A stretch of 64,000 bases of DNA from Mastacembelus armatus (taxonomy: Eukaryota; Chordata; Actinopteri; Synbranchiformes; Mastacembelidae). Of this stretch, positions 40,271 through 50,496 are shown piece by piece (position 1 is the first letter of the stretch; every line of letters starts with the position of its first letter). Both the position numbers and the translations under genes were made by a program. Location: positions 20,519,739-20,583,738 of the forward strand of contig NC_046648.1 of assembly GCF_900324485.2 (NCBI RefSeq), given 5' to 3'. The notes beneath the pieces were generated by a model. That model searched no databases and was not told where the DNA came from. It saw only the letters and a program-made list of their open reading frames with translations.

Positions 40271-40870
40271 GGGGCGGGACTTAGGGCGGAAGTTTACAAT
40301 GCTGCCATGGCTACTTTCAACACAGGCGATATCAAGGGACTCTCGCGGGTCCAAATGGAGTTAGCTAGCTAATTAGCTAGCTGAAGTGAACAACAAAATG
40401 AGTTTTGAAATATTTTTTAAGTTGTATTGTGTGACAGTATGGAGCTTAGGTAGCTAGCTAAAAGAAAATCAACCGAGTCGAAAAAACACCTCAGTGGTCA
40501 GCTCTTGTCTGCCATTGTAACTTTACTTTTTCATCTCTGCTGCAACCTCCGGATTAGTTGGGCTAAAACGCAATAAAGTTAGCTAGTTTAAAATGTAAGA
40601 CGTAGCTAGTTATGTTTAAAAGCCGAACGGTGTTATTTTGTGAATCCACGCTTTATCAGCAAAAGATGAATACTGTTTTCCGAGCTACCGTTTAAGTTAG
40701 CGTTATGCTAGCTAAACCCTCGGCATCACCATAACAACAGAGAGAGTCTACGGTTTTTACGGGTGAACTAACGTTTTATCGCTTCTCATGCATGAGTCAT
40801 TTTACGTGTAGCTAGAATAGCTAGCTAACTAGGTGTATAATTTAACAGCTAACGCTAGCTAATTTAATGT
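40271..40870. promoter_or_regulatory. Orphan GC-rich, promoter-like block
   Basis: It begins abruptly where the duplication homology ends. It contains a GC box (GGGGCGGGAC), an ETS-type GGCGGAAGT, a start codon in good context (GCCATGG, ATG at 40307), many CpGs, and repeated GCTAGCTA/TTAGC motifs typical of fish 5' regions. The ATG opens only a 21-codon frame. No downstream coding exon is recognisable on either strand. It could be the promoter of a non-coding RNA, the displaced 5' end of another gene, or part of an unrecognised element. Confidence 0.35.
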
Positions 40871-42396
40871 ACTTCATAGCTCTGTCTGCCAACATTGGAA
40901 ATGCTTAAGCTTGGATACTGTTATGGAGATTTTGAGAGACTTCAGTATTCTTTGGAGAGTCTGAAATGAACTGGAAGCCAAATGCCTGTTAGATATTTTA
41001 TTGTCTTTGTCACTGTCGTGACAGAGTCCTAAAGCAGTTTGCCAGAGAGTGATAGAGAAACAAAGGTCACAATGAGTTTTATACAGTACTATCAGGATGG
41101 ATACAGAAGCTACCGGAATTTGGTAGGCAACACACTGATTGAGTGAGTCGAGGCGTTCTAGACAGAAAGACAAAAACAGTAACAAACAGGTGCCATAACA
41201 ATGATTTGTGCAAAGGACATATCCTTATAGTTCATCAAATAGACATTCCCACTGCAGTACATTGTCAAGATGTGTACATTGTCATGTTGTGGATTTTTCA
41301 GTTCCGTTCAGTTCAGTATTTTGGTTAATTTCCTGTTTTCTCCCGTGTTGATCTTGGGTAGCTTTGTGTTCATTAGTTTGATCAGTTCCTCCTGTTTGTC
41401 ATTAGTTCTTTGTTCTGAGGGTATTTATATCTCCCGTTTTTCTTTGTTCTTTATCGGAGCATTACGTTGGTTCACATATGTTCGTGGAGTGTGTTTCACC
41501 GTTTCTAGTTTTTGTTTTGCCCGCCGAGAATTATAAGATACTTACGATGCATGGGTGGCATTTGCTGCTATAGCATTATCTGGTTGAGGTGGATCTAGTT
41601 TTAATTAACTACTTCCAACCTTGAAACAAGCCTGGGTTTTTAACAACACTATAAGGGCGCAGATCTTGGGAGATAAAAAAAATGCACCACTGAATCTGTA
41701 ATCGTTTGTGCACAAGCTGAAGCTGAAGAAACTTTTTTCATGTTTATAGTGAATATGAATGTAAGAATAATCTGTACATGCACTTGATTATTATGTTTTC
41801 AGTGTTTAACATAGTGGAACATTTGTTTTTTCTCTTATGCAATGGTTTACTTGCTTAATTTTCCAAATTGTAAACTGTGAATCAGTGACTGCTTAGTCCA
41901 GTAATAAGGAATAATGGACACCCTTTGTGTTGTTTTCTGGAAGCACCAAACTCTACATTTTAGTTCAGTAAGAAAAGACTGGTACTTGAGCACAAATGGC
42001 TGCAATCGTCTGTGCATGAGCTGAGGCTTAAGGCACTTTTTATGTTAGAGTGAATTTGAATGTAAGAACACTTGCATGCAATTTATTTTCATATTTACAG
42101 CATATACTAATGTAAACAGTTACATGCCCTTTTGATTTTTATAGCATATATGAATGACATATGCACTTTATTTTCATGTTCATACTATATAAGAATTATG
42201 CACTCTTCAATAAATTGTAACATGAAAATTCATCGAAATACATTGAGATGTGCCTGCCTATTATTAGATCAAGGTATGTATCTTATCGTTGCCCATGTAT
42301 GGAGCTACGTATTGTGTCATGATGTCCTTAATGATACCCAGCCCTACACAAAATGTCATAAGTGCCCTGGGGTTTAATCATAAAATTATTTAGAGT
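40871..42396. other. Spacer between duplication units
   Basis: No gene is recognised. It contains a diverged direct repeat of about 90 bases (near 41694-41790 and 41998-42085) and otherwise AT-rich sequence with only short open frames. Confidence 0.5.
41694..42085. repeat. Diverged direct repeat pair of about 90 bp
   Basis: The blocks ATCGTTTGTGCACAAGCTGA...AGTGAATATGAATGTAAGAA (about 41699-41766) and ATCGTCTGTGCATGAGCTGA...AGTGAATTTGAATGTAAGAA (about 42006-42069) align over most of their length. They lie about 300 bases apart in the same orientation. Confidence 0.75.
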
Positions 42397-45300
42397 GATG
42401 TGGGTGGTTTGGTGGAAACAAACGCATTCACTCTGAGCAGGATTAGATCACACTTAAGCTATTTTAAAGACATTACTTGCAAAACTTATAGAGTATGTAA
42501 AAAGTGGTTTAAATAAACTAGGTAAAGTTACAACTATCAAAACAATGTTACAGCAATACACAGTTTGATCTATAGAGTCTGTGATATACAACAATGGCAA
42601 TAAAAACACTGAAGATAGATACATACATAGAGCACTGAAAAATGGGTTTTACACTTAGCTTTTAGTCTGCTGTTGTAATCCTAAAACAGCAATTCCAAGC
42701 TTCCTGAAAATGAACTTATCACTAGTGCTGCGGAAGTTGGAGGAGGAAAAGTAGAAGATGATGGGATCGATACAGGTGTTGAAGGTGCTTAGAAGCAAGG
42801 TGTAGTACCTCCATTTTGGACTGTGACCCTGGAAGTAACCTACTACATGAGACATGTTGTATGGCACCACACAAACAAGAAACGTAGTTAGAGTCCCTAA
42901 GGCCATGCCGATTGCCTTCTTCTTCTGTCTGCAGGATATTCTTGGGCGACTGTACAGGATCAAGATGCAGCGCATGTAGCAATAAACACAAATTATAAGA
43001 GGAACAAGGCAGAGCAGAAAGAACGCTTCCACACGTACTGGGAGAAGGACCTTTAACTGCTTTTCTGTGAAGTTCTCGTAGCAAACAGTGGAATTTTTGA
43101 TGGACAGGGATGGATGGTTCAGTGTTATAAAAGTGATGCTGCAGTGTGCTGCTGAGATTATCCAAATAGCAGCACTGATCACTATTACATACACAGGTTT
43201 GTGCAGCTGACAATAGGTGATCGGGAATGCTACTCCAATGTAGCGAACCACACTGACTGCCATGAGCAGCATGGAGCTGGTGTAGATTGTGAAGAAGAAG
43301 GTAAAAGCGGTGACGGAGCACAGGATGTCGGGAAGGTTCCATTTCATATCTGACACTGCCTCGTGCATCTTGAAAGGAAGTATGATCAAGAAGAGCAGGT
43401 CAGAGACAGTCAGATTGAGTAGCAGGATGTCAGTCGGCCCTGGCTTAGACAGGATCTTGCTAGTAAAGGCACAGAGAGCCAGGAGGTTGGCTGGCAGGCC
43501 TATCACAAAGGAAATAATGTAAACCGAGAGGACAACCATACTCCTCACCTCTAGCTCCATTATGACCCTAAACCAAAAGAAGTGAAAAAACGAGACGAAT
43601 GTTAAAAAATGTCTTCTGTACCAATGACTTGCTAAATTAACTATGTATGACTGACTGATGTGGGCAAATATGAAACATTTAGTTAAACAAAACTTAAGGA
43701 GGGAATGTAAGGAAATATGAAATCTTCATCATCTTAAAGATAGCACCACCATCAAAATCCTAATTGGCACCTTTTATTAATTCCAAATTATAATTTTTAT
43801 GAATTATAGTATTATGTTATTTGGTTGTATATAATATGAATGCATCTATATGGAGAAAATCAAGCAAAATTCAGTTTCATGACTGATCACAGATCACGCT
43901 TAGCTTTGAGACACTAGATCTAAACTAAATCTCAACAGAAAAGAATGATCTGCAAACTTTAATAAGGTAATGATAATCACTTACCTAGTTGTAGAAGATT
44001 TAAAAATTCTTACTGCTTTAAAAAAAAAAACAACTACAGCTCTGTGTCATTTGCTGTACTGTGCTTTTCATCAATAACAACAAGTCAGTTCAAAGATAAG
44101 CTGATGTACAATATCAACCGGAAACACTTGAGTCAGACTAAACCCCAGTGTGATACAAAGGTGTAGCTGTTTTATACTGCTTAATAAAGAACCAGCTATG
44201 TCTGTCACAGGCACTATTTTGCAAAATATGTATATGCTGATGTCTTAATGGAAGATATATATAAAACTAGCTATGCTTAACTGTGATGAACTGTATAAAG
44301 GAACACTGTGTACTATGTACATATTTAAAAAATTAATTTGTTTTTCAAATCACTATATTAAAGTGCTTACTATGTGTGAGAACAGCAGCAGATGTCCTCT
44401 GATCAGCAGATCAGATAGACATCCATGTTGCCATAAACATCCTGCAGGAAGTCAAACACATATTTGTATTATTTCTAAATGAAACAACAGAAAAGTGGCT
44501 AAAGTTAAAAAAGGTATAGATCTGTTTTAATATGAAGCTTGGTACTATTTGTCAAGGTCTATGCCTCCCCCCAGTGTGATCCATGTATAGTAATGTGTTT
44601 TATTCTTCATAGGAGTGATGCTCTGTTTTAACCCACTGCATAATTTTTTTACATTCACTGCACCTGTGCCAGTAGCTGATTATTGCCTTCCATTTGGAGG
44701 GCTGTTGCATTATTCTTGCACTCATGAGCTCTGGTTGGCCTCTGTGGATTTTCCACAAAATCATTATCATAAATGCAGGAAAGTCCATCATTGTCAGGGT
44801 TATTCTCTAGTCTGTGTGGGCTCAACTGTCTGTCTTCATATTGTGACCTGCAGTGTTAGCAAGAGAGACAGAAAGTGAGAAATTAGCACAGGAAATTAAA
44901 TTATTTCATTTCAGTATTATTTTAATTTTGGCAAATGAAACCTTTATTTCCACTTGAGCACATCAATATATGGCCCATGTTGTTAAAACATGACTTTGAT
45001 GTTTTTCAGTTTCCTCATTATATATCCAATACCATATTAAGATGAAAAAGACTGAGCAAAGCATTCTTTTCATTACCTTTGAAGACTGCTGTATCTTTGT
45101 TCTTGTTGGACATTGTTCAAAGAACTTTGTGGTCTTAAAAAAGACAATGTGCACATTTTAAAAAAAATCTTTGTTAAATGTTGAACAAAAAATCCAAAGC
45201 ATGCCAGTGTAGCACACACAACACAGTGATTGTCAATATGTAAGTATAATGACAGTAAAAAGATGGACCATCATAACTCAGCCATAACAAAGTCTACCAA

Positions 45301-45955
45301 CCTGTTTGTGGAATGTTTTCTGCAAATGAATATTGCACATCCAAACAACAAACCAATGCCCAGGAGCATAAATGCTGATGCTGACAACCACATGGGAAGA
45401 TGGGCTGTAAAAGCAAAATAGCTTTACTACTATTTAAGATACCACACTCACATACAAACTGTTGATCGCGTGTAACTTACATGTTTTTGACAAGTTTCTT
45501 ATTGATAAATATTTGGTGTCTCTGCCTCGTGAGTTCCAAGCTGTGCAAGATACATTAGTCTGACTTTTAGCTGGGCCACCTATTTCCCCAGAAACTACAT
45601 TTTTCTTATTTATATATCTCGACTCAAAGGAGGATGGAAGAGTGTTGTTTCCATCAATGGTCCAGGATATGGAGGCATTAGGGGATGCCTCAGCCTGGCA
45701 GATACATCTCAGAATTTCTCCTGCCACATAGCAGGACGGCTCGGGCAGGATTACTGGGGCATCTACAAAAATGGAACAAAAATATTATTACCTAAAACGC
45801 AATCACACCTCATGATGTTTAAGGCATAATATTCTTTAATTTAAGTGATTTTAAGGTTTTTTTGTTTGTTTTAATTGAGTAATAAGCCAAACAATTGAGT
45901 AAAAACAGAAACAAACCTTAAAAATCCCATATTTGTGCAGATGGTTTATTATGTG
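42397..45955. repeat. Segmental duplication, right unit (B)
   Basis: Direct repeat partner of 35475-40270. It holds the FFAR copy B and exons 5 to 8 of the intact Siglec-like gene. The stretch 44528-45273 differs from unit A (38314-39060) at only about three positions, while sequence on both sides has many substitutions and indels. Confidence 0.9.
42655..43560 (-). CDS. Free fatty acid receptor 2/3-like GPCR, copy B
   Basis: A 301-residue class A GPCR in one coding exon, differing from copy A at about eight positions plus the extreme C-terminus. The carboxylate-binding residues R176, H238 and R251 are all kept, as is the unusual VRY at 105-107. Differences from copy A: K8M, R117C in the second intracellular loop, M179A in helix 5, S211R and M226T at the third loop and helix 6, A254T, E281D, S293L, and a shorter tail ending QQQTKS. 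The acceptor just before the ATG and a 5' UTR donor (43983-43984) are conserved with copy A, so it is probably expressed the same way. Both copies look functional, with no frame breaks. Confidence 0.93.
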   Translation of the reverse strand: MELEVRSMVVLSVYIISFVIGLPANLLALCAFTSKILSKPGPTDILLLNLTVSDLLFLIILPFKMHEAVSDMKWNLPDILCSVTAFTFFFTIYTSSMLLMAVSVVRYIGVAFPITYCQLHKPVYVIVISAAIWIISAAHCSITFITLNHPSLSIKNSTVCYENFTEKQLKVLLPVRVEAFFLLCLVPLIICVYCYMRCILILYSRPRISCRQKKKAIGMALGTLTTFLVCVVPYNMSHVVGYFQGHSPKWRYYTLLLSTFNTCIDPIIFYFSSSNFRSTSDKFIFRKLGIAVLGLQQQTKS

Positions 45956-48882
45956 TAGTTTACAAATTAAGATGTGTTTTAAGTTTTATCTTGTGATAAT
46001 AACTACACATTGTGTCTGGCTATCCAAAGCACCACAACCTCCAAATGGTAACATAGTTTTGTACTGTTTATATATAGAGTGTTTTTTGAGCAGAGTCTCA
46101 AAGTTGTGGTGCTGATCAATGGCCTGAAAATGGTTACACTGAGCAAGTCCCTAATAAATCATGTTTAGCTGGATAAATTGTGGATAAATTATATCAGTAA
46201 GATGTTCTTACATTGAACATCCAGATCCAGCCATTTGGACTGTCCCACTCCAATGGCATTGTGAGCGATGCAGGAGAGAGAAGTATTCCGTGTAATATTA
46301 CTAAAGGACATGTTATTCTGAGTAGAGTTTATTTTCTTGATATGACCCATCTGTCTTCTCAGCCATGAATACATGTGTGCTTGTGGGTTACAATTAGCAG
46401 CACACTCCATAATAATGCTGCCTCCCTCTGTCACCAGTTCCTCTTTCAATATCAGGGTCACAGTCACAGGTTTATCTGTAGATATCATAACACACAATTA
46501 ATTATTTTAATAAGTATTTATCGATTAATAATGTGGTTCCTCAGTAAGATAAATTTAAAAAACAGTATTTTTGTCATTTTCTGCATTTTGAACAGGCAAA
46601 ATGTATTACTTACATAAGACACTGAGTGTTATTTGTTGGCTTTCTGCCGTGAAGATTTTGAACTGTGCGGAGCACCTTATTGTTGTGTTATGCATTTTAT
46701 ATGTTCCTAGTCCTTCCATTGTTGCTGTGTACAACCATTGCCCCTGTTCTTCCTCGATGAAAGCAATTGAAGTGGAGTTTTCGAGAGCTGGTCTTATGCT
46801 CCAATGAAGAGATGGAGGTGAGAATGGGCAGGAGTATTTTATGCTGCATTTAACCTGGAAAATCTCCCCAGCAACTATTTGCTTCAGAATGGTGATACTG
46901 GGAGCTTTTCTCTCTGGAAGTCAATAGAAAGTGATAATAGAAGTTAAAAAGAGAATGCACATTTAAGATTCTATCCCTGCTGGATACATCAGAGATGTAT
47001 TTGGGCCCAGGATCACTGGATAATTTATAAACCAACTCTAGCATGTTAAAATCTATTGTGTCCGTAACTGATAGCCTGTGTAAAGATTTAAAGACTGCAA
47101 TGGTGTGCTCAATTCTCCTGCTTCTTGTTAAAGTCTGGTAGCAGTGATTTAAATGAGTTGAAGCTGAATGTTTCTTGTTTTTTTTTTTTTTTTCAGAGCC
47201 AGACAAAAGACACCAGTCAACTCTGCTGAAGATAAAGGCTCGGATCTGAGTCAATTAAGACATCAAGAGTTCTAACTTGGGTTTTAATCTTTGTGGCTCT
47301 AGGCAATAGCTATCATTCTTTCCTCCTCATCTGAGTTTGTATACACATGTATATGATGCTATTTTGAAATGAGCAACTAGTGGCAGTGTTTGTGGATGAT
47401 TATAGTTATAGTTATAGTTCAAATCCTTTTGCTTTTCCTATGCTTCTCATTTGCATGGTGGAGTATTTTTGTATTAATATCTCAATCAAGCCCCTGGATA
47501 AATGCTCAACTTGGGTAGTAAAATATATTTTGCAAATATATATTTTCAATAATTTTCATTCATTTCATTTATGCAGACTTACAGTTTCTAAATTCACTTT
47601 TAGTTTACAAATACTTACCAACAAGGATAGTTACAGTTTGTTGGTAGAATTTTTGATTTGTTTTAGTGCCTGGGTTGACCCACACGTAAACCTTTATGTT
47701 GTTGTCAGTTGGCCTCATATCATCAATCCTCAGCGTGCAGTTTCCTTCTGCAGGTTCACCCAATAGTTTGGTGCGTCCTCTAAACTGGTGTTCAACTGTA
47801 CTGGGATAAACACCATCATACACTACAGGATAATAAATGTCATGGTATTGGTACCATGTGACTCGAGAATATGGTTCTGTCTGACATCGCACCACAACAC
47901 AGGTCCCCTCCACTGCCGTAACTGTTGAGGGTAATACTATTTTCCAGCTTCTTGTCTGCTGGAGTACTGAGATGCCTGTGTGGGGTGAAAGAAAGTAGAA
48001 AGTAGTAACACATGTTACTTGTGGTTGTTTTGTTTTGGAACTCAATTCTGATGCACAAAGATATTAACACTCACACTCACAAATATGAGTTTATCAAACT
48101 ATTCATAGGCTTTCATCATACCAAGAAAAACAGTAAGCCATTACTTCTCAGAAATAATGAGTTGCCAAAGTTGCAGTTTTGAAAAAACTTTTGCAACATT
48201 TATAGATTATAGCCTGCTGTTTATCATATATGCAGATACACTACATAGCAAATAGTGGCAATAAAAACAATGCATGGCTATACTATTTACAATATCAGAA
48301 ATGCTACGAATTTTTTAAAATACTTTGTTTTAATTAATGAATTTTGTGTACTTGCTATGTCTGTGAATCCAGAAACGGAGGAATGTGAAGTACCTGGAGA
48401 AAACCCATGCAAGCACGGGGAGAACATGCAAAACTTGGAGCTCTTAGAATGGAGAAAAAAAAATCCCCACACATTTTGTGAGAAACAAATATGATCTCGG
48501 AACAACAGTGTGGCTTACTGGTGTGTTTTTAATAATAATGTCTGCACAGGAATAAAAGTCAGGCAAATAAGCTAAACCAGATTCTGGATTCACAAACATT
48601 ATACATATGTACATGAAATTGTTAGTCTCTGTATGGGATTTGTAGAATATAAACAACTAATAGATAATAATCATCAGTCTTATTTTGTAAGTTGGTAACT
48701 ATAATGTATTAAGTGTATTAGTAATCTTTTCTTTGGTTGTGAGAATATTGCAAGTTTGAAGCTCTATATTAATTTCTCCCCTTCTAGGTCAAACTGTCAG
48801 ACGTTCGGGAAGGATCAATATTACCAGTAAATAAGTGCAGAAGTCTGAGCAGATAAACAGTCCCCATGGAGAAGCAGCTCAT
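44655..48882 (-). CDS. Siglec-like (CD22/MAG-type) receptor
   Basis: Type I Ig receptor of 537 residues. Eight exons join in frame: 48825-48882, 47619-47975, 46614-46913, 46212-46475, 45481-45762, 45302-45404, 45077-45133, 44655-44847. Exon 1 is a signal peptide (MSCFSMGTVYLLRLLHLFT). Exon 2 is a V-set domain with the Siglec hallmark cysteines: EGTCVVVRC, GNCTLRI, and the partner Cys in domain 2 (YSCPFSPPS). Exons 3 to 5 are C2-set domains. Exon 6 is the membrane segment (about 422-447). The tail of about 90 residues has a non-canonical ITIM-like RYSSL and a YDND (YxN, Grb2-type) motif. The sialic-acid-binding Arg of the F strand is absent: the equivalent segment reads IKVYVWVN. Lying beside FFAR genes it corresponds in position to CD22/MAG, but I cannot assign orthology. 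A LINE fragment sits in intron 2. Confidence 0.85.
46960..47240 (-). mobile_element. L2-like LINE fragment in Siglec-like intron 2
   Basis: Minus-strand translation includes FSRVDWCLLSG, then RSRRIEHTIAVFKSLHRLSV and TIDFNMLELVYKLSSDPGPKYISD. These match the L2-type reverse-transcriptase C-terminal pattern (FSRLDYCN..., R..EHITPVLKSLHWLPV, IDFK.L.LVYK...GP.Y.SD). A poly(T/A) stretch of 18 bases interrupts it near 47176-47193. Only a short internal fragment survives. Confidence 0.75.
48374..48432 (-). repeat. SINE remnant
   Basis: A piece of the SINE body in reverse orientation (GAGAAAACCCATGCAAGCAC and GGGGAGAACATGCAAA). It lies in intron 1 of the Siglec-like gene. Confidence 0.75.
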
Positions 48883-50496
48883 GCTATACCATTCAGTAGG
48901 TCTTTTGACTTCTTAATGTCTGAAACAATGTTTAAACAGTTAGATTACATCGATTTTTATTGGACAATATCTCCAAATTACTATGCTGTTTTACACTGAG
49001 GCACGGGATAATGTGTTACTATCATAGACTAAGTCACAATGTCTTTTGATTTTATATTTTTCTTCAACTGATAGGGATAAGAGGGCTTACCTTGCCAGAT
49101 GAGCTGCTGCATAAATGTGTCTGTGATGACCTACTGTGCTTGTTCACCACTACCACCACTAATCCCCTCTACACCCCCTCTGTTCTATTCAGTTTCATAC
49201 AGGAAACTTGCTCAGTTTCTTTTAAAGCATTACGCCTGAATGAGAAGAAGGCCAGACACAGAGGCTCTTTCTCTTGCCTGTTTCTAAAAACTGCCATATT
49301 AACACACCACATGTTACTGAGTATATGTTTAAAACACAGTGACAAACATATACTGCACTGAACATAGTTTACATACACAAATGATAAGAATAGTGGAAAC
49401 ATTCAACTATAGGGCTTCTTCAGCACACATTTTAATATCAAACAAATGTTTACAGTGGCTCAGTTACAACTGTTGGTTTTCTGTGTAGAATTTACACGAT
49501 CTCTGCATGTCTGCCTTTTTTTTTTTTTTTTTTTTTTCTGGGTACTCCAGCTTCCTCGCACAGTCCAAACATATTCAGGTTTTGGTTAGGCTAATTGTTG
49601 ACTCTAAATTGCTCCTCTAAGATGGCCAAATGAACTCACATGAAATAGCAGCTGTTAAACCTTGATACAGTTGACTCAGTGCTGCCATCTTGCTTGTTGC
49701 AGGCAGCAGTACAGAAGATTTATTGAACTGTGTTGTTAAAAAAACATTTTGAAGTATGAATACATTCACTTAAATCAGAATGAATGACTATCATTAAATA
49801 CGGTCAACATTAAAACATTAAAGATAAAGTTGTTCAACACTCCACAATTATTTCAGGGATATTATTGAAGAAAAAATCATTACATGTAAAAAAAATAATA
49901 GTATTCAGAATGTTAAAGTAAAAAAAAAAGTATACATGTGCTCTGTTTAACTCCTTAAATGTTTAACAAAGAAAATAACTTGTCTCTTGAAATGGCTTTT
50001 TTGACTCTTTCATTTACTTCAAAATTTGACAGTTAATTTAAAGCCCAGTAAAACAATCATAGAAGATCATATTATTCTTAAATTTAATATTGTCCCATAT
50101 TGAAATTACAGTGACTTACATTTTGATAAGGGCTGTAGAGAAGTCAGGTTCCTCAGAAATGAGGTTACATCGAAAGGTTACATTCAAGAATGACTTAAAA
50201 TTAACAACTGCAGAATAAGCCAGTTTATTTCCTTCAAATATATGTTTTATTTTCTATTAACCTGTTAAAGCGCAAAATAAAAAATAAAAAAACTAGCTAC
50301 TAAATGACAAAGAATTCCAAAGAATCAATATTAATGCAAAAATAGATTGTGTATGATAAAATTTCAACAATCAACAATTTCAAACAATCTTAAGTGCATT
50401 TTTTGAACTGTTATATATGTCAATATGAATAGCACTTTTTTAATTGAAGTGAGATGAAGCCCTGCCATTTCAAACAATGCACTGCATAACTTTTGG
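48883..50496. other. Siglec-like to NLR intergenic region
   Basis: No exon is recognised. A T-rich run followed by a SINE body fragment occurs at about 49518-49616. The rest is AT-rich. It includes the promoter of the Siglec-like gene on its left side and the NLR 3' UTR on its right side, neither precisely placed. Confidence 0.5.
49538..49616 (+). repeat. SINE body fragment
   Basis: Matches the central part of the 39436-39806 SINE: GGGTACTCCAGCTTCCTC, CACAGTCCAAACAT, and GACTCTAAATTGC. Head and tail are missing. Confidence 0.75.
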
